A DNA stretch of 64,000 nt from Caballeronia udeis (GCF_001544555.2 NZ_FCOK02000045.1:1-64000), one strand, 5' to 3'. Counted from the first letter of the stretch, positions 17,836 through 26,226 are shown. Notes: generated from the letters alone by a model not told the origin. Made by a program: numbers and translations.

Positions 17836-18565
17836 TGCATCTCCTATTTATGTTATGTAGTACTTCTATACAAATCACCGTTTTGGTGAGCATGGGATGA
17901 ACATCGCGTTGTGGCGATTTGTTACTGTCGGCAGTACCTGATGTTCGGCAATGTAAAAAATTGAACCGCTGCCGTTCGTTAGTCACGCACAAAGCGCGCT
18001 TCCAACATCCGTTGAGAAGTGCGCGTAGTGTCCACCTTCCTCTCATCCGGGTCCCGTCGAGTGTGAGGATCCCAAATCATTCGCCTGGAGACACCGCGTT
18101 CCTCCGGGTCCGGGTCAGCACACATCAGGTCGGCCGGCTGTCCTGCTTCTTCACTTGCACTTGCTTGTTAGAGCCGCTGCCGCCCGACCACAACGTGACC
18201 CAACCGGTTGCTGGACGCGTCTGCTCAGTGCGCTTCATCGACGTACAGGAGATTGCGGGGCGAAGGGCTACCTGCGATAGGGTGTCTCCGACGTTGTTTT
18301 CGTGGAACTTTGGCCCGAGTGTATATTCGTCAACGATGAAGACACAGAGCCGAATGGGGAATCTCTTTCGCGGAAACCGGGAAAATCGGAACCCTCCCAG
18401 CGTCGACCGTACCCGACCTCGCGTCACGGCGTTGGCACATTGCCGGCGCTGTCGCGCAAGATCGCGCGACAAAAAACTCTGAATCTCTCTGTCATGATCA
18501 AATTCGGCGCGGGCTTCGCGCCTCGCGTCAAGGCTGCGCCCACAAGCCGGTCGGCACCCGCCGCA
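17836..18565. other. 730-base region without an intact gene
   Basis: This holds the upstream region of the porin gene (to about 18000) and the remnant of a second hydroxyquinol dioxygenase 5' end with its promoter, described separately at 18228-18372. The rest shows no frame with a ribosome site or recognisable protein motif. It is followed by the 3' end of the TIM-barrel gene at 18566. Confidence 0.6.
18228..18372 (-). pseudogene. Remnant of a second hydroxyquinol dioxygenase gene (5' end) and its promoter
   Basis: GTGCGCTTCATCG at 18228-18240 matches the codons for DEAH in the dioxygenase gene at 12821-12833. On the minus strand it reads YVDEAH followed by a stop, against YFDEAHSAD in the intact protein. 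Upstream, GGAGAC matches the intact ribosome site. TATATTC (18322) and GGGAATCTCTTTCGCG (18357-18372) repeat the intact promoter with the same 35-base offset. No further similarity to the rest of the enzyme is seen. It is best read as a truncated duplicate. Confidence 0.55.
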
Positions 18566-19507
18566 TCATCGGCTGATGGTCTGCTTCAGTGCTTCAACGG
18601 ACGTCTTGATGCCAGCTTCCACGGACATTGTCAGGTCCTCCATTTCCAGAGATACCCAGTCGTTGTATCCAGCCATCCGAACGACGGAGAAAAACTCCTT
18701 CCACCATTGGAGATCCTTCCCACAGCCGACCGCGACGTAATTCCACGAGCGTCGTGCCAGATCTTCGATCGGTCTGGTTTCCAAAAGGCCATTGACATCG
18801 ACGATTCCCCGTTCCAGGCGTGCGTCCTTGCCGTGCACGTGATGAATCGCGTCACCTAACGCACGCGCTGCGGCGATAGGATCCGCACCCATCCACATCA
18901 TGTGGCTTGGGTCAAGGTTTAGCCCGACCATAGGTCCCACGGCCTCACGAAGCCGAAACAGCGTTGCGGGATTCCAGACCAGCATTGAACTGAAATTTTC
19001 CAGCGCGAACTTTTCAACGCCGCATGCTTTTGCCTGACTAACGAGTTGGTGCCAATAAGGAATAGCGACGTCGTTCCACTGATAGTCCAGGCAATCTTTC
19101 AGCGACGGAGGCCAACTGACGGTCGAGGTGATCCAGTTTGGAATTCGGTCCTCCGGGCTAGCAGGTGGCAGCCCGCTCATCATGACAATCTTCTTTACGC
19201 CAAGGAGCTCTGCAAGCCGGATCGTCTTGTCCGTATCGGACTTGTGCTTCATGCCAAGCGTTCCCGGATCAAGCGGATTGCCCGAAACGTTCAGTGCGGC
19301 AATCTCCAGACCCCGGCTCTCCAGCGCCTCCTTGAGGCTACGACGCTTGCTCGCGTCTTTCAACAATTCGTCCGCTCGCAGATGCGGTGCAGAAGACCAG
19401 CCACCTACGGTCATTTCGACGCCGGATACTCCGAGCTCACATAATTTATCGAGCATCTGCTCATACGGCAGATACCCGAGGCTGTCAGTACAAAATGAAA
19501 GTTTCAT
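18566..19507 (-). CDS. TIM-barrel sugar isomerase/epimerase family protein
   Basis: A 313-residue xylose-isomerase-like TIM barrel. Likely metal ligands are Glu in FALENFSS, Asp and His in NLDPSHMMW, His in HHVHGKD, and Glu in SLEMED. The pattern is that of enzymes often paired with Gfo/Idh/MocA dehydrogenases, where the dehydrogenase makes a keto-sugar and the TIM-barrel protein epimerises or eliminates next to the ketone. The start is ATG 19507 after GAGACAAGA. It lies 100 bases downstream of such a dehydrogenase (19608-20645), on the same strand. Specific substrate unknown. Confidence 0.8.
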   Translation of the reverse strand: MKLSFCTDSLGYLPYEQMLDKLCELGVSGVEMTVGGWSSAPHLRADELLKDASKRRSLKEALESRGLEIAALNVSGNPLDPGTLGMKHKSDTDKTIRLAELLGVKKIVMMSGLPPASPEDRIPNWITSTVSWPPSLKDCLDYQWNDVAIPYWHQLVSQAKACGVEKFALENFSSMLVWNPATLFRLREAVGPMVGLNLDPSHMMWMGADPIAAARALGDAIHHVHGKDARLERGIVDVNGLLETRPIEDLARRSWNYVAVGCGKDLQWWKEFFSVVRMAGYNDWVSLEMEDLTMSVEAGIKTSVEALKQTISR

Positions 19508-19607
19508 TCTTGTCTCTGCTCAGTTCAATTGCTTGATTGCTAACGCCGTATGCTATTTTTCCGGGCCTTCTGTATGGCAAACGATCACACAGATGCCAGC
19601 GCTTAAA

Positions 19608-20645
19608 TCAGGCTGCGGTGGCGACCTTCTCGTCGCTATAGAGCGCCGGCTTTTCGTTCAGCGCCACCTTGACCTTTTGTCCTGTCTTTTGTGCTGCAAC
19701 GCCGGCCTCGCAGCAAGCTGCGGTGGCATATCCGTCCCATGCCGACGGCCCGTTGACCGTGCCTTCTCGCGCGGCGTCAACCCATGTTTGCAGTTCCAGG
19801 TTGAATGCGTCATTGAAGCGTTCGACAAAGCTGGGCGGCACTGCCCCGCCCCAGCGGCCCGACGATCGGATGTAGGGTCCAATGTCGTTGCCGATGTTAA
19901 CAATCCCGTCTTCGAAAACTGCCTGCGCTGCAACTTGATATCCAAATTGCGCGTTGACGAAAATCTCGACGTCGACCAGGATGCCGCTTTCAGTTTCCAT
20001 CAACACTTGCTGCGGGTCGTGCTGGCCGTGATGCGCGTGGCGCGTGGGTCGACCAAGCCGGACCTGCACGGTCGTGATTTCCTCGCCCGTCAAATATCGA
20101 ATTCCGTCGAACTCGTGTACAACGGAATCGTTGATCAGCATCTGGCTTGTGAAGCTTGATGGCGACACTGCGTTACGGTGAGAGAAATGGAGCATCAGCG
20201 TATCCCCCATTTCACGAGACTCGATGAGGCGTCTCAGTTGCCGGTATTCCCGGTCGAACCGACGCATGAAGCCAACCTGAATCAGCTTCCGGCCAATCTT
20301 TTGTTCTTCTTCAATGATTCGCCAGGACGAGGCAGCGTCAGGGGTCAGCGGCTTTTCACAAAGAATCGGCTTACCTTGCTCCATAGTTTGCAGCAACGTT
20401 TTTTCGTGAAGACCCCCCGGCGTCGCGATCAACACAGCATCGATACGGTCGCCAGTGAGCAGCGAGCCAAGCTCGGTGGCCGCGATCGCACCAGGTGCCT
20501 TGCTTGCAACGCGCTGCGCGCGCTCCGCGTCCACATCGACTACGGCGACTACGCTCGCACCGGCGATACGATTGGCGAGCCGTTCGACGTGATCTGAACC
20601 CATTAGACCTGCACCAACCACTGCTACACGAAGTTCTTTTCTCAT
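19608..20645 (-). CDS. Gfo/Idh/MocA family NAD(P)-dependent oxidoreductase
   Basis: About 345 residues. It has the Rossmann motif VVGAGLMGSDHVERL, the catalytic LCEKPLTPDA motif and NDSVVHEFDGIRYL with the usual Asp/His region. The ATG at 20645 is preceded by AGGAAA; the frame stays open 42 codons upstream but without conserved sequence. It follows the second ABC importer on the same strand, with a 400-base gap that holds a palindromic site. With the TIM-barrel gene downstream it forms a typical oxidise-then-rearrange pair for a sugar, cyclitol or glycoside. Confidence 0.87.
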   Translation of the reverse strand: MRKELRVAVVGAGLMGSDHVERLANRIAGASVVAVVDVDAERAQRVASKAPGAIAATELGSLLTGDRIDAVLIATPGGLHEKTLLQTMEQGKPILCEKPLTPDAASSWRIIEEEQKIGRKLIQVGFMRRFDREYRQLRRLIESREMGDTLMLHFSHRNAVSPSSFTSQMLINDSVVHEFDGIRYLTGEEITTVQVRLGRPTRHAHHGQHDPQQVLMETESGILVDVEIFVNAQFGYQVAAQAVFEDGIVNIGNDIGPYIRSSGRWGGAVPPSFVERFNDAFNLELQTWVDAAREGTVNGPSAWDGYATAACCEAGVAAQKTGQKVKVALNEKPALYSDEKVATAA

Positions 20646-20658
20646 TATTAGGTTTCCT

Positions 20659-20679
20659 AATTTACTGCCGTAGTAAATT
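20659..20679. promoter_or_regulatory. Palindromic operator-like site upstream of the dehydrogenase gene
   Basis: AATTTACT (20659-20666) and AGTAAATT (20672-20679) are perfect inverted repeats around GCCGT. It lies 14 bases upstream of the start codon at 20645, where a repressor would block transcription or initiation. A half-site AATTTACT also occurs at about 8786 upstream of the ChvE-type gene. Confidence 0.45.
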
Positions 20680-21044
20680 GACCAAGCTTGGATTCTTGCG
20701 TTTACATGGGTGAGATCGCGCCGAGGGATGACTATCCGATCCGATTGGGTTTTGCGCGAAGAACCGGCCAACTTGGATAGTGCTCCGAACGCCTCTGATA
20801 TTCGGCGGCGGTGACGTTCACGATCCTCTCGTGGTTTCCCTCCGGGACGAACCGCTCGTCATTCACCCTTGCCCTCTCCCGCCGTTTCCCTGGGTTCATT
20901 TTCGGAACCAGAGCCGAACGCTAACATCGTGACCCGAGCCTCGCCTCACACCGGGTTTTGCCAATGGTATTCACTGAACCGCACAGTCCCGGTTCCGCAG
21001 AGCGACGGAAGAAAATCCGGTCGCCCGGCGGAAGTAGATGCCTG
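20680..21044. other. Gap with no gene between importer and dehydrogenase
   Basis: No frame here has both a ribosome site and recognisable protein sequence. It may hold the promoter for the dehydrogenase and TIM-barrel pair, so that this pair is expressed separately from the importer. Confidence 0.5.
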
Positions 21045-22043
21045 TTAATGCTTGAGACAGGTGTTCACGTTGTCGGCCGTGCAAACATCGATGCCGGTAT
21101 ACGTGGTGTCCGATACCTTCTTTCCAGATGAGATATCTTGCAGCATCAGAATCGCCTTCGCGCCCATCTCAAACGGTCGTTGACCCACATTGCCGTTGCT
21201 GTAGCCATCCTTTAGCTGCTGCAACTGCATGGGCAGCGTGTCCGCAACAAGAACGACGAGCTGCTTTGACTTGATCCTCGGAAGCATCGACTGTACGGCC
21301 TGACGGTATGCGTTATCTGACCACTGGGTGAACGCTCCAGTCGATACAAACGCATCCAGCTGATTTCCATACTTCGTCAGAATATCCGACAGTTGCTGAT
21401 CCGCCTTTGCGCTGTCGTCGTCCGTGAAAAGCGGGCACCCGTCGACCTCTGTCCAGCCATGTTGCCCCGTCAAGCGGTTTCCGGGCGGGCTGCTGTCATG
21501 TGTGCCGGCCAGCGTGTCTCGAATCCCCTGCAGCCGTTCATTGTGGTTCGCAGCTGCGGCCCCGCCCGACTGCAGGCAGATCTTGCCTCCCTTTGGCTTC
21601 ATTTGCTGAAGGAGCTTCGCCAGATTCACACCAATATCGTAGTTTTTCGTCCCCACGTACGCCTGCCGATATGACTTGTCTTGTGGAAGAAGATCCGAAT
21701 CCCAGGTAATCGTCGGAATGCCGGCGTCCTGCGCTGACTTCAAGGCACGGGCTATTGCCGGCGCATTTGCAGGTGACACCGCAATACCCTTGACGTGACG
21801 TGTAATCAAATCCTGGATGATTTGAATCTGCTCCTGCTCGTTGGCTTCCGACGGGCCAATATAGAGGCATTTCGCGCCCTTCAACTTGTCGGCTACGCTG
21901 TTGCATCCGTCACGAGCCAGGTCGAAGTAGGGATTGTTCATCGCTTTTGGAACTAGCGCATATACATCCTCGGCGCGGACAGCGAACGACTGGACGCACA
22001 GGGCAGCCCCGAGCGCCAGCAGCGGCAACATTGCTTTTTTCAT
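21045..22043 (-). CDS. Sugar ABC transporter periplasmic binding protein
   Basis: About 332 residues with a signal peptide (cleavage likely after VRA, residue 24) and the mature start EDVYALVPKAMNNPYFD, typical of the ribose/fructose/inositol binding group. The IQDLITRHVKGIAVSPANA and ITWDSDLLP segments line the binding cleft in this family. The ATG at 22043 has the strong site GGAGGAG; the frame upstream overlaps the permease stop and is not used. It is the last gene of the importer (ATPase, permease, binding protein order). Ligand not predictable; neighbours suggest a cyclitol or sugar. Confidence 0.9.
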   Translation of the reverse strand: MKKAMLPLLALGAALCVQSFAVRAEDVYALVPKAMNNPYFDLARDGCNSVADKLKGAKCLYIGPSEANEQEQIQIIQDLITRHVKGIAVSPANAPAIARALKSAQDAGIPTITWDSDLLPQDKSYRQAYVGTKNYDIGVNLAKLLQQMKPKGGKICLQSGGAAAANHNERLQGIRDTLAGTHDSSPPGNRLTGQHGWTEVDGCPLFTDDDSAKADQQLSDILTKYGNQLDAFVSTGAFTQWSDNAYRQAVQSMLPRIKSKQLVVLVADTLPMQLQQLKDGYSNGNVGQRPFEMGAKAILMLQDISSGKKVSDTTYTGIDVCTADNVNTCLKH

Positions 22044-22087
22044 TGTGTACTCCTCCGTTATGTTATGAATAACCGGTCGAGTCGGGA

Positions 22088-23104
22088 TCAATCACCCGAC
22101 TTGCGACGCAACTTCTCCAGCATTACTGCAAGAATGATGAATCCACCCAGGAACATGCCCTGCCAGTAAGGATCAACGCCGGCCAACAAGAGGCTGTTGC
22201 GGATAACCTCGATTAGCGCCGCGCCGATCGGAGCGCCGATGGCATAGCCGATGCCACCGGCCAGATTCGCCCCCCCAATAACAGTCGCTGCGATCACTTG
22301 CAACTCACTTGATAGTCCTAAGGCGTTCGTTACCGAGCCGAGCCAACCGACCATCAGAAAAGCGGTGATGCCTGCCGTGAGACTCGATAGGACGTAGACC
22401 GAGACAGTGAGTCTCTCAATGGGGATGCCGCATAGTTTCGCCGCCGCGGCGTTTCCGCCAAGGGCGAAAATATGCCGTCCCCAAGCCGAGTAGCGATACA
22501 CCAGGACAAAGAGCACAGTCATGATCGCCAGTACCCAGACGGGGTTCGCAATGCCCGCCGTCGTTCCTCCTCCGATCTGAAACAAAAGCGCTTGATCAGG
22601 TCCAAACTGCCAAAAGAGCTTGTTGTTCGATAAAACCAGAGCGAGCGATCTGGCCATCGCGAGCATCCCGAGTGTTACAACAAACGACGACATGCGGAAA
22701 TAGGCAATCAGCACCCCATTAATCAGACCGCACACTGCCGCGGTCAATAGACACGCTGCTAGCCCAAACCAGATCGAATGGCCTCCGGCCATTGTCATTC
22801 CGAGCACAATTCCCGAGACGCCCATCACCGAACCGATCGACAAATCGATGCCGCCGGTGATAATTACTGTCGTCATGCCCAGTGCCATGATGCCTGTAAA
22901 GGCAAAATTTCGACTCGTGTTGAAGACGTTTCGTGTCGACATAAACTGGTCACTCACAAAACTCATTACGACGCAGACGAGCAGCATCGCCAAAAAGACC
23001 CACACTGGCTGAGTGTGCGTAATGGACTGTAGAAAGCCAGACTTGCGCCGTTGGACGATGTCGCTAAAATCATCGATCCTCGTTGCGGATTGCTTGTTCA
23101 TCAT
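22088..23104 (-). CDS. Sugar ABC transporter permease (RbsC type)
   Basis: A 338-residue inner-membrane protein with about eight to ten hydrophobic segments. It carries the family motifs GGIDLSIGSVMG (after about residue 85) and VIGGANLAGGIGYAIGA near the C-terminus. The start is ATG 23104 after AGGAGGAAG; a second ATG follows directly. It lies 20 bases downstream of the ATPase gene and forms the channel of the same importer. Confidence 0.9.
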   Translation of the reverse strand: MMNKQSATRIDDFSDIVQRRKSGFLQSITHTQPVWVFLAMLLVCVVMSFVSDQFMSTRNVFNTSRNFAFTGIMALGMTTVIITGGIDLSIGSVMGVSGIVLGMTMAGGHSIWFGLAACLLTAAVCGLINGVLIAYFRMSSFVVTLGMLAMARSLALVLSNNKLFWQFGPDQALLFQIGGGTTAGIANPVWVLAIMTVLFVLVYRYSAWGRHIFALGGNAAAAKLCGIPIERLTVSVYVLSSLTAGITAFLMVGWLGSVTNALGLSSELQVIAATVIGGANLAGGIGYAIGAPIGAALIEVIRNSLLLAGVDPYWQGMFLGGFIILAVMLEKLRRKSGD

Positions 23105-23124
23105 TACTTCCTCCTAGATCGCCG

Positions 23125-23865
23125 TCAGGCCGATTCGATCGCGCCAGTGATCAGCCCAGTGACTTCTTCAGGTGAACTTGAGGCGATGCTCTTGTCCGCA
23201 ACTTTCCGACCGCGGCGCATGACGAGGACGCGACTGCAAACCGCGAAGACGTCGGGCATGCGGTGACTGATCAGGATCACAGTGTGATTCGTGTCTCTGA
23301 GCCGCTCGATCAGGGCAAGGACTTCGGCGACTTGTCGAACGCTAATGGCTGCCGTCGGTTCGTCCATGACAACGAGCTTCGGATTGGAAAGACGAGTACG
23401 GGCAATTGCCACGGCCTGGCGCTGCCCCCCCGACATTCTCCGTACGAGTTGCCACGGGCGGGTCTCGGACTTCAGTTCAGCAAAAAGCTCGGCTGAGCGT
23501 TCGGCCATGGCCTTGTCATCCAGGATGCTGAACGGGCCAACTCTGCGCTTCAGTTCACGGCCAAGGAAAACATTTCCAGCGGCCGTGAGGTTATCGCTCA
23601 GCGCCAGGTCCTGATAAACCATCTCGATGCCTTTCTCTCTGGCATCGATTGGCCGGTTGAAGTGACAAAGCTCACCGTCCACGGAAATCTCACCACCGGT
23701 CGGCGGAAAGTTGCCGGCAATCATTTTGACGAGCGTAGATTTTCCGGCGCCGTTGTCTCCCATAAGGGCGACTACTTCACCCTTTCCAATCGAACAGCTG
23801 ACATCCGAAACAGCCTGAATGGCGCCGAAGCTTTTCGATACGTTCCTTAACTCAAGAATAGCCAT
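23125..23865 (-). CDS. Sugar ABC transporter ATP-binding protein, single-domain
   Basis: A 246-residue ATPase with one ABC domain: Walker A GDNGAGKST, signature MSGGQRQAVAIAR, Walker B LVVMDEPTAA, H-loop LISHRM. The other two sugar importers in this window use about 500-residue proteins with two such domains, so this one belongs to the FrcA-like short type that works as a homodimer. The start is ATG 23865 after GGAGACAGGG. It is the first gene of the importer and lies downstream of the iolG-like gene with a strong hairpin in between. Confidence 0.9.
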   Translation of the reverse strand: MAILELRNVSKSFGAIQAVSDVSCSIGKGEVVALMGDNGAGKSTLVKMIAGNFPPTGGEISVDGELCHFNRPIDAREKGIEMVYQDLALSDNLTAAGNVFLGRELKRRVGPFSILDDKAMAERSAELFAELKSETRPWQLVRRMSGGQRQAVAIARTRLSNPKLVVMDEPTAAISVRQVAEVLALIERLRDTNHTVILISHRMPDVFAVCSRVLVMRRGRKVADKSIASSSPEEVTGLITGAIESA

Positions 23866-23887
23866 AGACCCTGTCTCCTGATTTAGT

Positions 23888-23917
23888 AAGCGTCACGGCA
23901 TCGAGGCCGTGACGCTT
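23888..23917. terminator. Perfect 12-bp hairpin between iolG-like and importer genes
   Basis: AAGCGTCACGGC (23888-23899) pairs perfectly with GCCGTGACGCTT (23906-23917) around a 6-base loop. On the minus strand it comes after the iolG-like gene and 23 bases before the importer ATPase start. It lacks a U-run, so it may act as an attenuator or as an mRNA stabiliser rather than a full stop. Confidence 0.55.
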
Positions 23918-24098
23918 CGGTGACTGACGACACGTTGAGCCGACTCCTCTCTCGCGAGGAGCGAATGGAAGTGTCGGTGACCTTTTGAATCTCCCATGCC
24001 GTTCAAGTCGTTGAAGCCGGGTCGATGAGCGGGCGCACCCGTGAAATTGCCGCAAAATCCTTCGTTGGTCTGAACCCGTGCGTGAGGCGGGTCCGCCC

Positions 24099-25094
24099 TT
24101 AGTCGACCTTTACCATCCGTCCAGTTCTCACGGATTCCACTGCGCAATCCGCAAGCTTCAATGCCTGACGGCCATCCTTTGGAGTGACCGGCATCGGCAG
24201 ACCGTCGCGCAAAGCCGTAAGAAACGCTTCGAGTTCGGCCCGATATGCGTCGGCATAACGCTCAAGGAAAAAGTTGAGCAAGGGTTGCCGAGACTCGGTT
24301 TGCTCCGCCGTATATCGACGCACGGTTGTTGGTCTCAAGTTCTCGTTAAGCAGCATTCCCCGCGAGCCGAAAATTTCGAACCGCTGATCGTATCCATAGA
24401 CGGCTTCCCGGCAGCAGTTGATGTGACATTGCTTCCCGGACTCCGTTTGCATGATCACCATCAACGTATCGAAGTCGTCGAGTTCCGAGAGAGTGCTCTC
24501 CACGACCCTGCTCGCAACAGCCATCACCGACACGGGTTCTTCACCGAGCAGCCATCGGGCCATGTCGAAATCGTGGATGGTCATATCCTTGAAGATTCCG
24601 CCCGAGTGCTTCAAATATTCCAGCGGCGGCAGCCCGGGGTCACGGCTCGAGATGATCACCTGCCTGACGTCGCCAATGTCGCCTGCGTCGATGGCGCGTC
24701 GAAGCTCGATCGAGCTGGGATCGAAACGCCGATTGAATGCCAGCATCACCGGCACCCCCAGTGCTTCCAGTTCCGCCACGGCGGCGTCGGCACGCTTGAT
24801 ATCCAAATCAACCGGCTTTTCGCAAAGCACGGCCTTTCCCGCACGCGCCGCAGCCAACATCAAGTCGACGTGCGTATCGGTGGGCGTGCAGATGATCACA
24901 GCGTCCACGTCTGCACGCGCAATTGCGTCCAGGGGATTCGAAACAGCGTCGCATCCAAGTTGTTCTGCGAGCGACCGAGCGGCATCTCCGAACGGATCAG
25001 CTACGGCAACCAACGACGCGTGCCGGCTAGCAGCAGCGTTTGCAGCATGGATTTTTCCGATTCGTCCGGCGCCCAATACGGCAATACGTGTCAT
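24099..25094 (-). CDS. Inositol 2-dehydrogenase-like protein (Gfo/Idh/MocA family), copy 2
   Basis: About 331 residues with VLGAGRIGKIHAAN (NAD binding), LCEKPVDLD (catalytic Lys) and GGIFKDMTIHDFDMARWLL (Asp/His). It is a close paralogue of the gene at 9972-10964. The ATG at 25094 has GGAGACAGG directly upstream; a TTG four codons earlier overlaps that site. Upstream lies a gene remnant that keeps a promoter and ribosome site and points into this gene, so its expression probably starts there. It is expected to oxidise inositol or a similar polyol taken up by the importer encoded downstream. Confidence 0.87.
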   Translation of the reverse strand: MTRIAVLGAGRIGKIHAANAAASRHASLVAVADPFGDAARSLAEQLGCDAVSNPLDAIARADVDAVIICTPTDTHVDLMLAAARAGKAVLCEKPVDLDIKRADAAVAELEALGVPVMLAFNRRFDPSSIELRRAIDAGDIGDVRQVIISSRDPGLPPLEYLKHSGGIFKDMTIHDFDMARWLLGEEPVSVMAVASRVVESTLSELDDFDTLMVIMQTESGKQCHINCCREAVYGYDQRFEIFGSRGMLLNENLRPTTVRRYTAEQTESRQPLLNFFLERYADAYRAELEAFLTALRDGLPMPVTPKDGRQALKLADCAVESVRTGRMVKVD

Positions 25095-25147
25095 ACCTGT
25101 CTCCAATTTTATTTACGGTCACCGGTAGTCCGACCGGCTGGTGTTTA

Positions 25148-25493
25148 TTAACGCTGTGGATCGAGCCTGCCCGACAGGAAGTCCGTGATGTTGGTCACCG
25201 CGGCGACCAACTCGAGTGGCGGCCTCTTCCGTCAACGCTGCTGAACGAGGATTTAGTACCCTGCGTTCGCCGCGCAACGGCGGACTGTCAACGAGCGGTG
25301 GCTCCATGTCGAATACGTCGAGGCCGGTACCCGACAATCGGCGTGAAAGAAGTGCTTCACTAAACGCTGCTTCGCCGGTGATATCGCCTCGATCGGTATT
25401 CACCGCTATCGCCGATGGTTTCATCCAACCCCGCTCAAGAGTGCCAATCAAGGAGCCCGGGCTATCGATTAGGAAACCGAACTTTTCAAGCAT
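25148..25493 (-). pseudogene. Fused remnant: aldehyde-dehydrogenase start joined to a 2-hydroxyacid dehydrogenase C-terminus
   Basis: The frame starts at ATG 25493 behind a strong GGAAGGAG site with MLEKFGFLI, like MYEKFGLFI at the start of the aldehyde dehydrogenase at 38223. It then jumps to LERGWMKPSAIAVNT and GLDVFDMEPP, which match the C-terminal third of the 2-hydroxyacid dehydrogenase at 34979-35959. A frameshift near 25210 moves the rest (VAAVTNITDF, LSGRLDPQR, stop at 25148) to another frame. The catalytic His is lost (LNPRSA against LSPHSA). So an operon copy has suffered a large internal deletion and then decayed. Confidence 0.75.
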
Positions 25494-25582
25494 GATTCGC
25501 TCCTTCCTGTGCCCGTCTGCCTTCGCAGCTGCGCAGGCCATGCTGGCCAGGGTCGATGTCCTGGTATAACAGGCACTTAATG

Positions 25583-25614
25583 TTGCATAATCAATATTAT
25601 GCAATTTTTGTTGC
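25583..25614 (-). promoter_or_regulatory. Operator region: GCAA-N6-TTGC plus a 9-bp palindrome
   Basis: TTGCATAAT (25583-25591), a 4-base gap and ATTATGCAA (25596-25604) form a perfect inverted repeat. It overlaps GCAA (25601-25604)-N6-TTGC (25611-25614). The segment is very like 38330-38358 upstream of the aldehyde dehydrogenase operon, including the shared stretch GCAATTTTTGTTGC. It is the likely binding site for the RpiR regulator encoded at 33853-34809. Confidence 0.55.
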
Positions 25615-25620
25615 GTGTCA

Positions 25621-26226
25621 AGATTTCCGTGCACTTCCAACGGCCTTCCCGAGGTTGTCCTTATCAACCGCGATCGCCTTGCGACAAGGCTTTCCGCTGC
25701 CATGCAGCGCGACCTGCCAAGGTGAACCAAGGGAAAACGATAGGCTCCAGGGCACCTCTTTCTATCGAACGCCGCAGCGCAAGTCCCCATGCAATTGTTG
25801 TTGCGTTGTCGCGCATAAGAGTTCGTACCAATTTATTTTGGCCGTCGTGTCAGCGGCTGCCGGCCTCGACCCCGAATGCTTACCGGTCCCACGGACCACC
25901 GCACGATGTGTCTTGCGGCACGAGTCGATCTGTTGGTTCAAATCGTAAACATGCGGTTTGGTTCATAAAATTTCCCGCCCTCACTTAATACGTTATGCAT
26001 ATTAAATATGCCGGAAAGCGACCTATTCGATATCTTTGCCGGCGTGGCCACCAGGATTTGAACCGTCGCCATAAAGCGCGTTTGGCAAGGCGCTCCAATA
26101 TCTGCGCGAAACCGCCATACGATCTGTGACTACTTACATGGATGTTTCCTTTACCCCAAGTAGCTGGGCGTCCCGACAATTGGCTTCGACTATCGAATCA
26201 GACGACTCACGCATACTGATGAGCAG
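25621..26226. other. About 600 bases without a recognisable gene
   Basis: This lies between the MFS transporter gene end and the operator in front of the remnant operon. Several short frames exist but none has a ribosome site with recognisable protein content. It holds the AT-rich palindrome at 25997-26011 and a tRNA-like T-arm word at 26054-26064 that does not extend into a tRNA. Confidence 0.5.
25997..26011. promoter_or_regulatory. Perfect AT-rich palindrome
   Basis: GCATATT and AATATGC flank a single A at 26004, giving a perfect 15-base palindrome in an otherwise GC-rich region. It lies in a gene-free stretch with AT-rich sequence on both sides (TTCATAAAATTT at about 25963). It looks like a repressor site, but no adjacent gene starts here, so its target is unclear. 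Confidence 0.35.

Noticed and set aside
18125-18472. Minus-strand open frame of 115 codons
   Set aside because: It runs across the promoter relic in a different frame from the dioxygenase remnant and carries no known motif.
26054-26064. A tRNA T-arm-like word (GGTTCAAATCC on the minus strand)
   Set aside because: The flanking bases do not pair as a T-stem, and no acceptor, D-arm or anticodon arm follows. Treated as chance.
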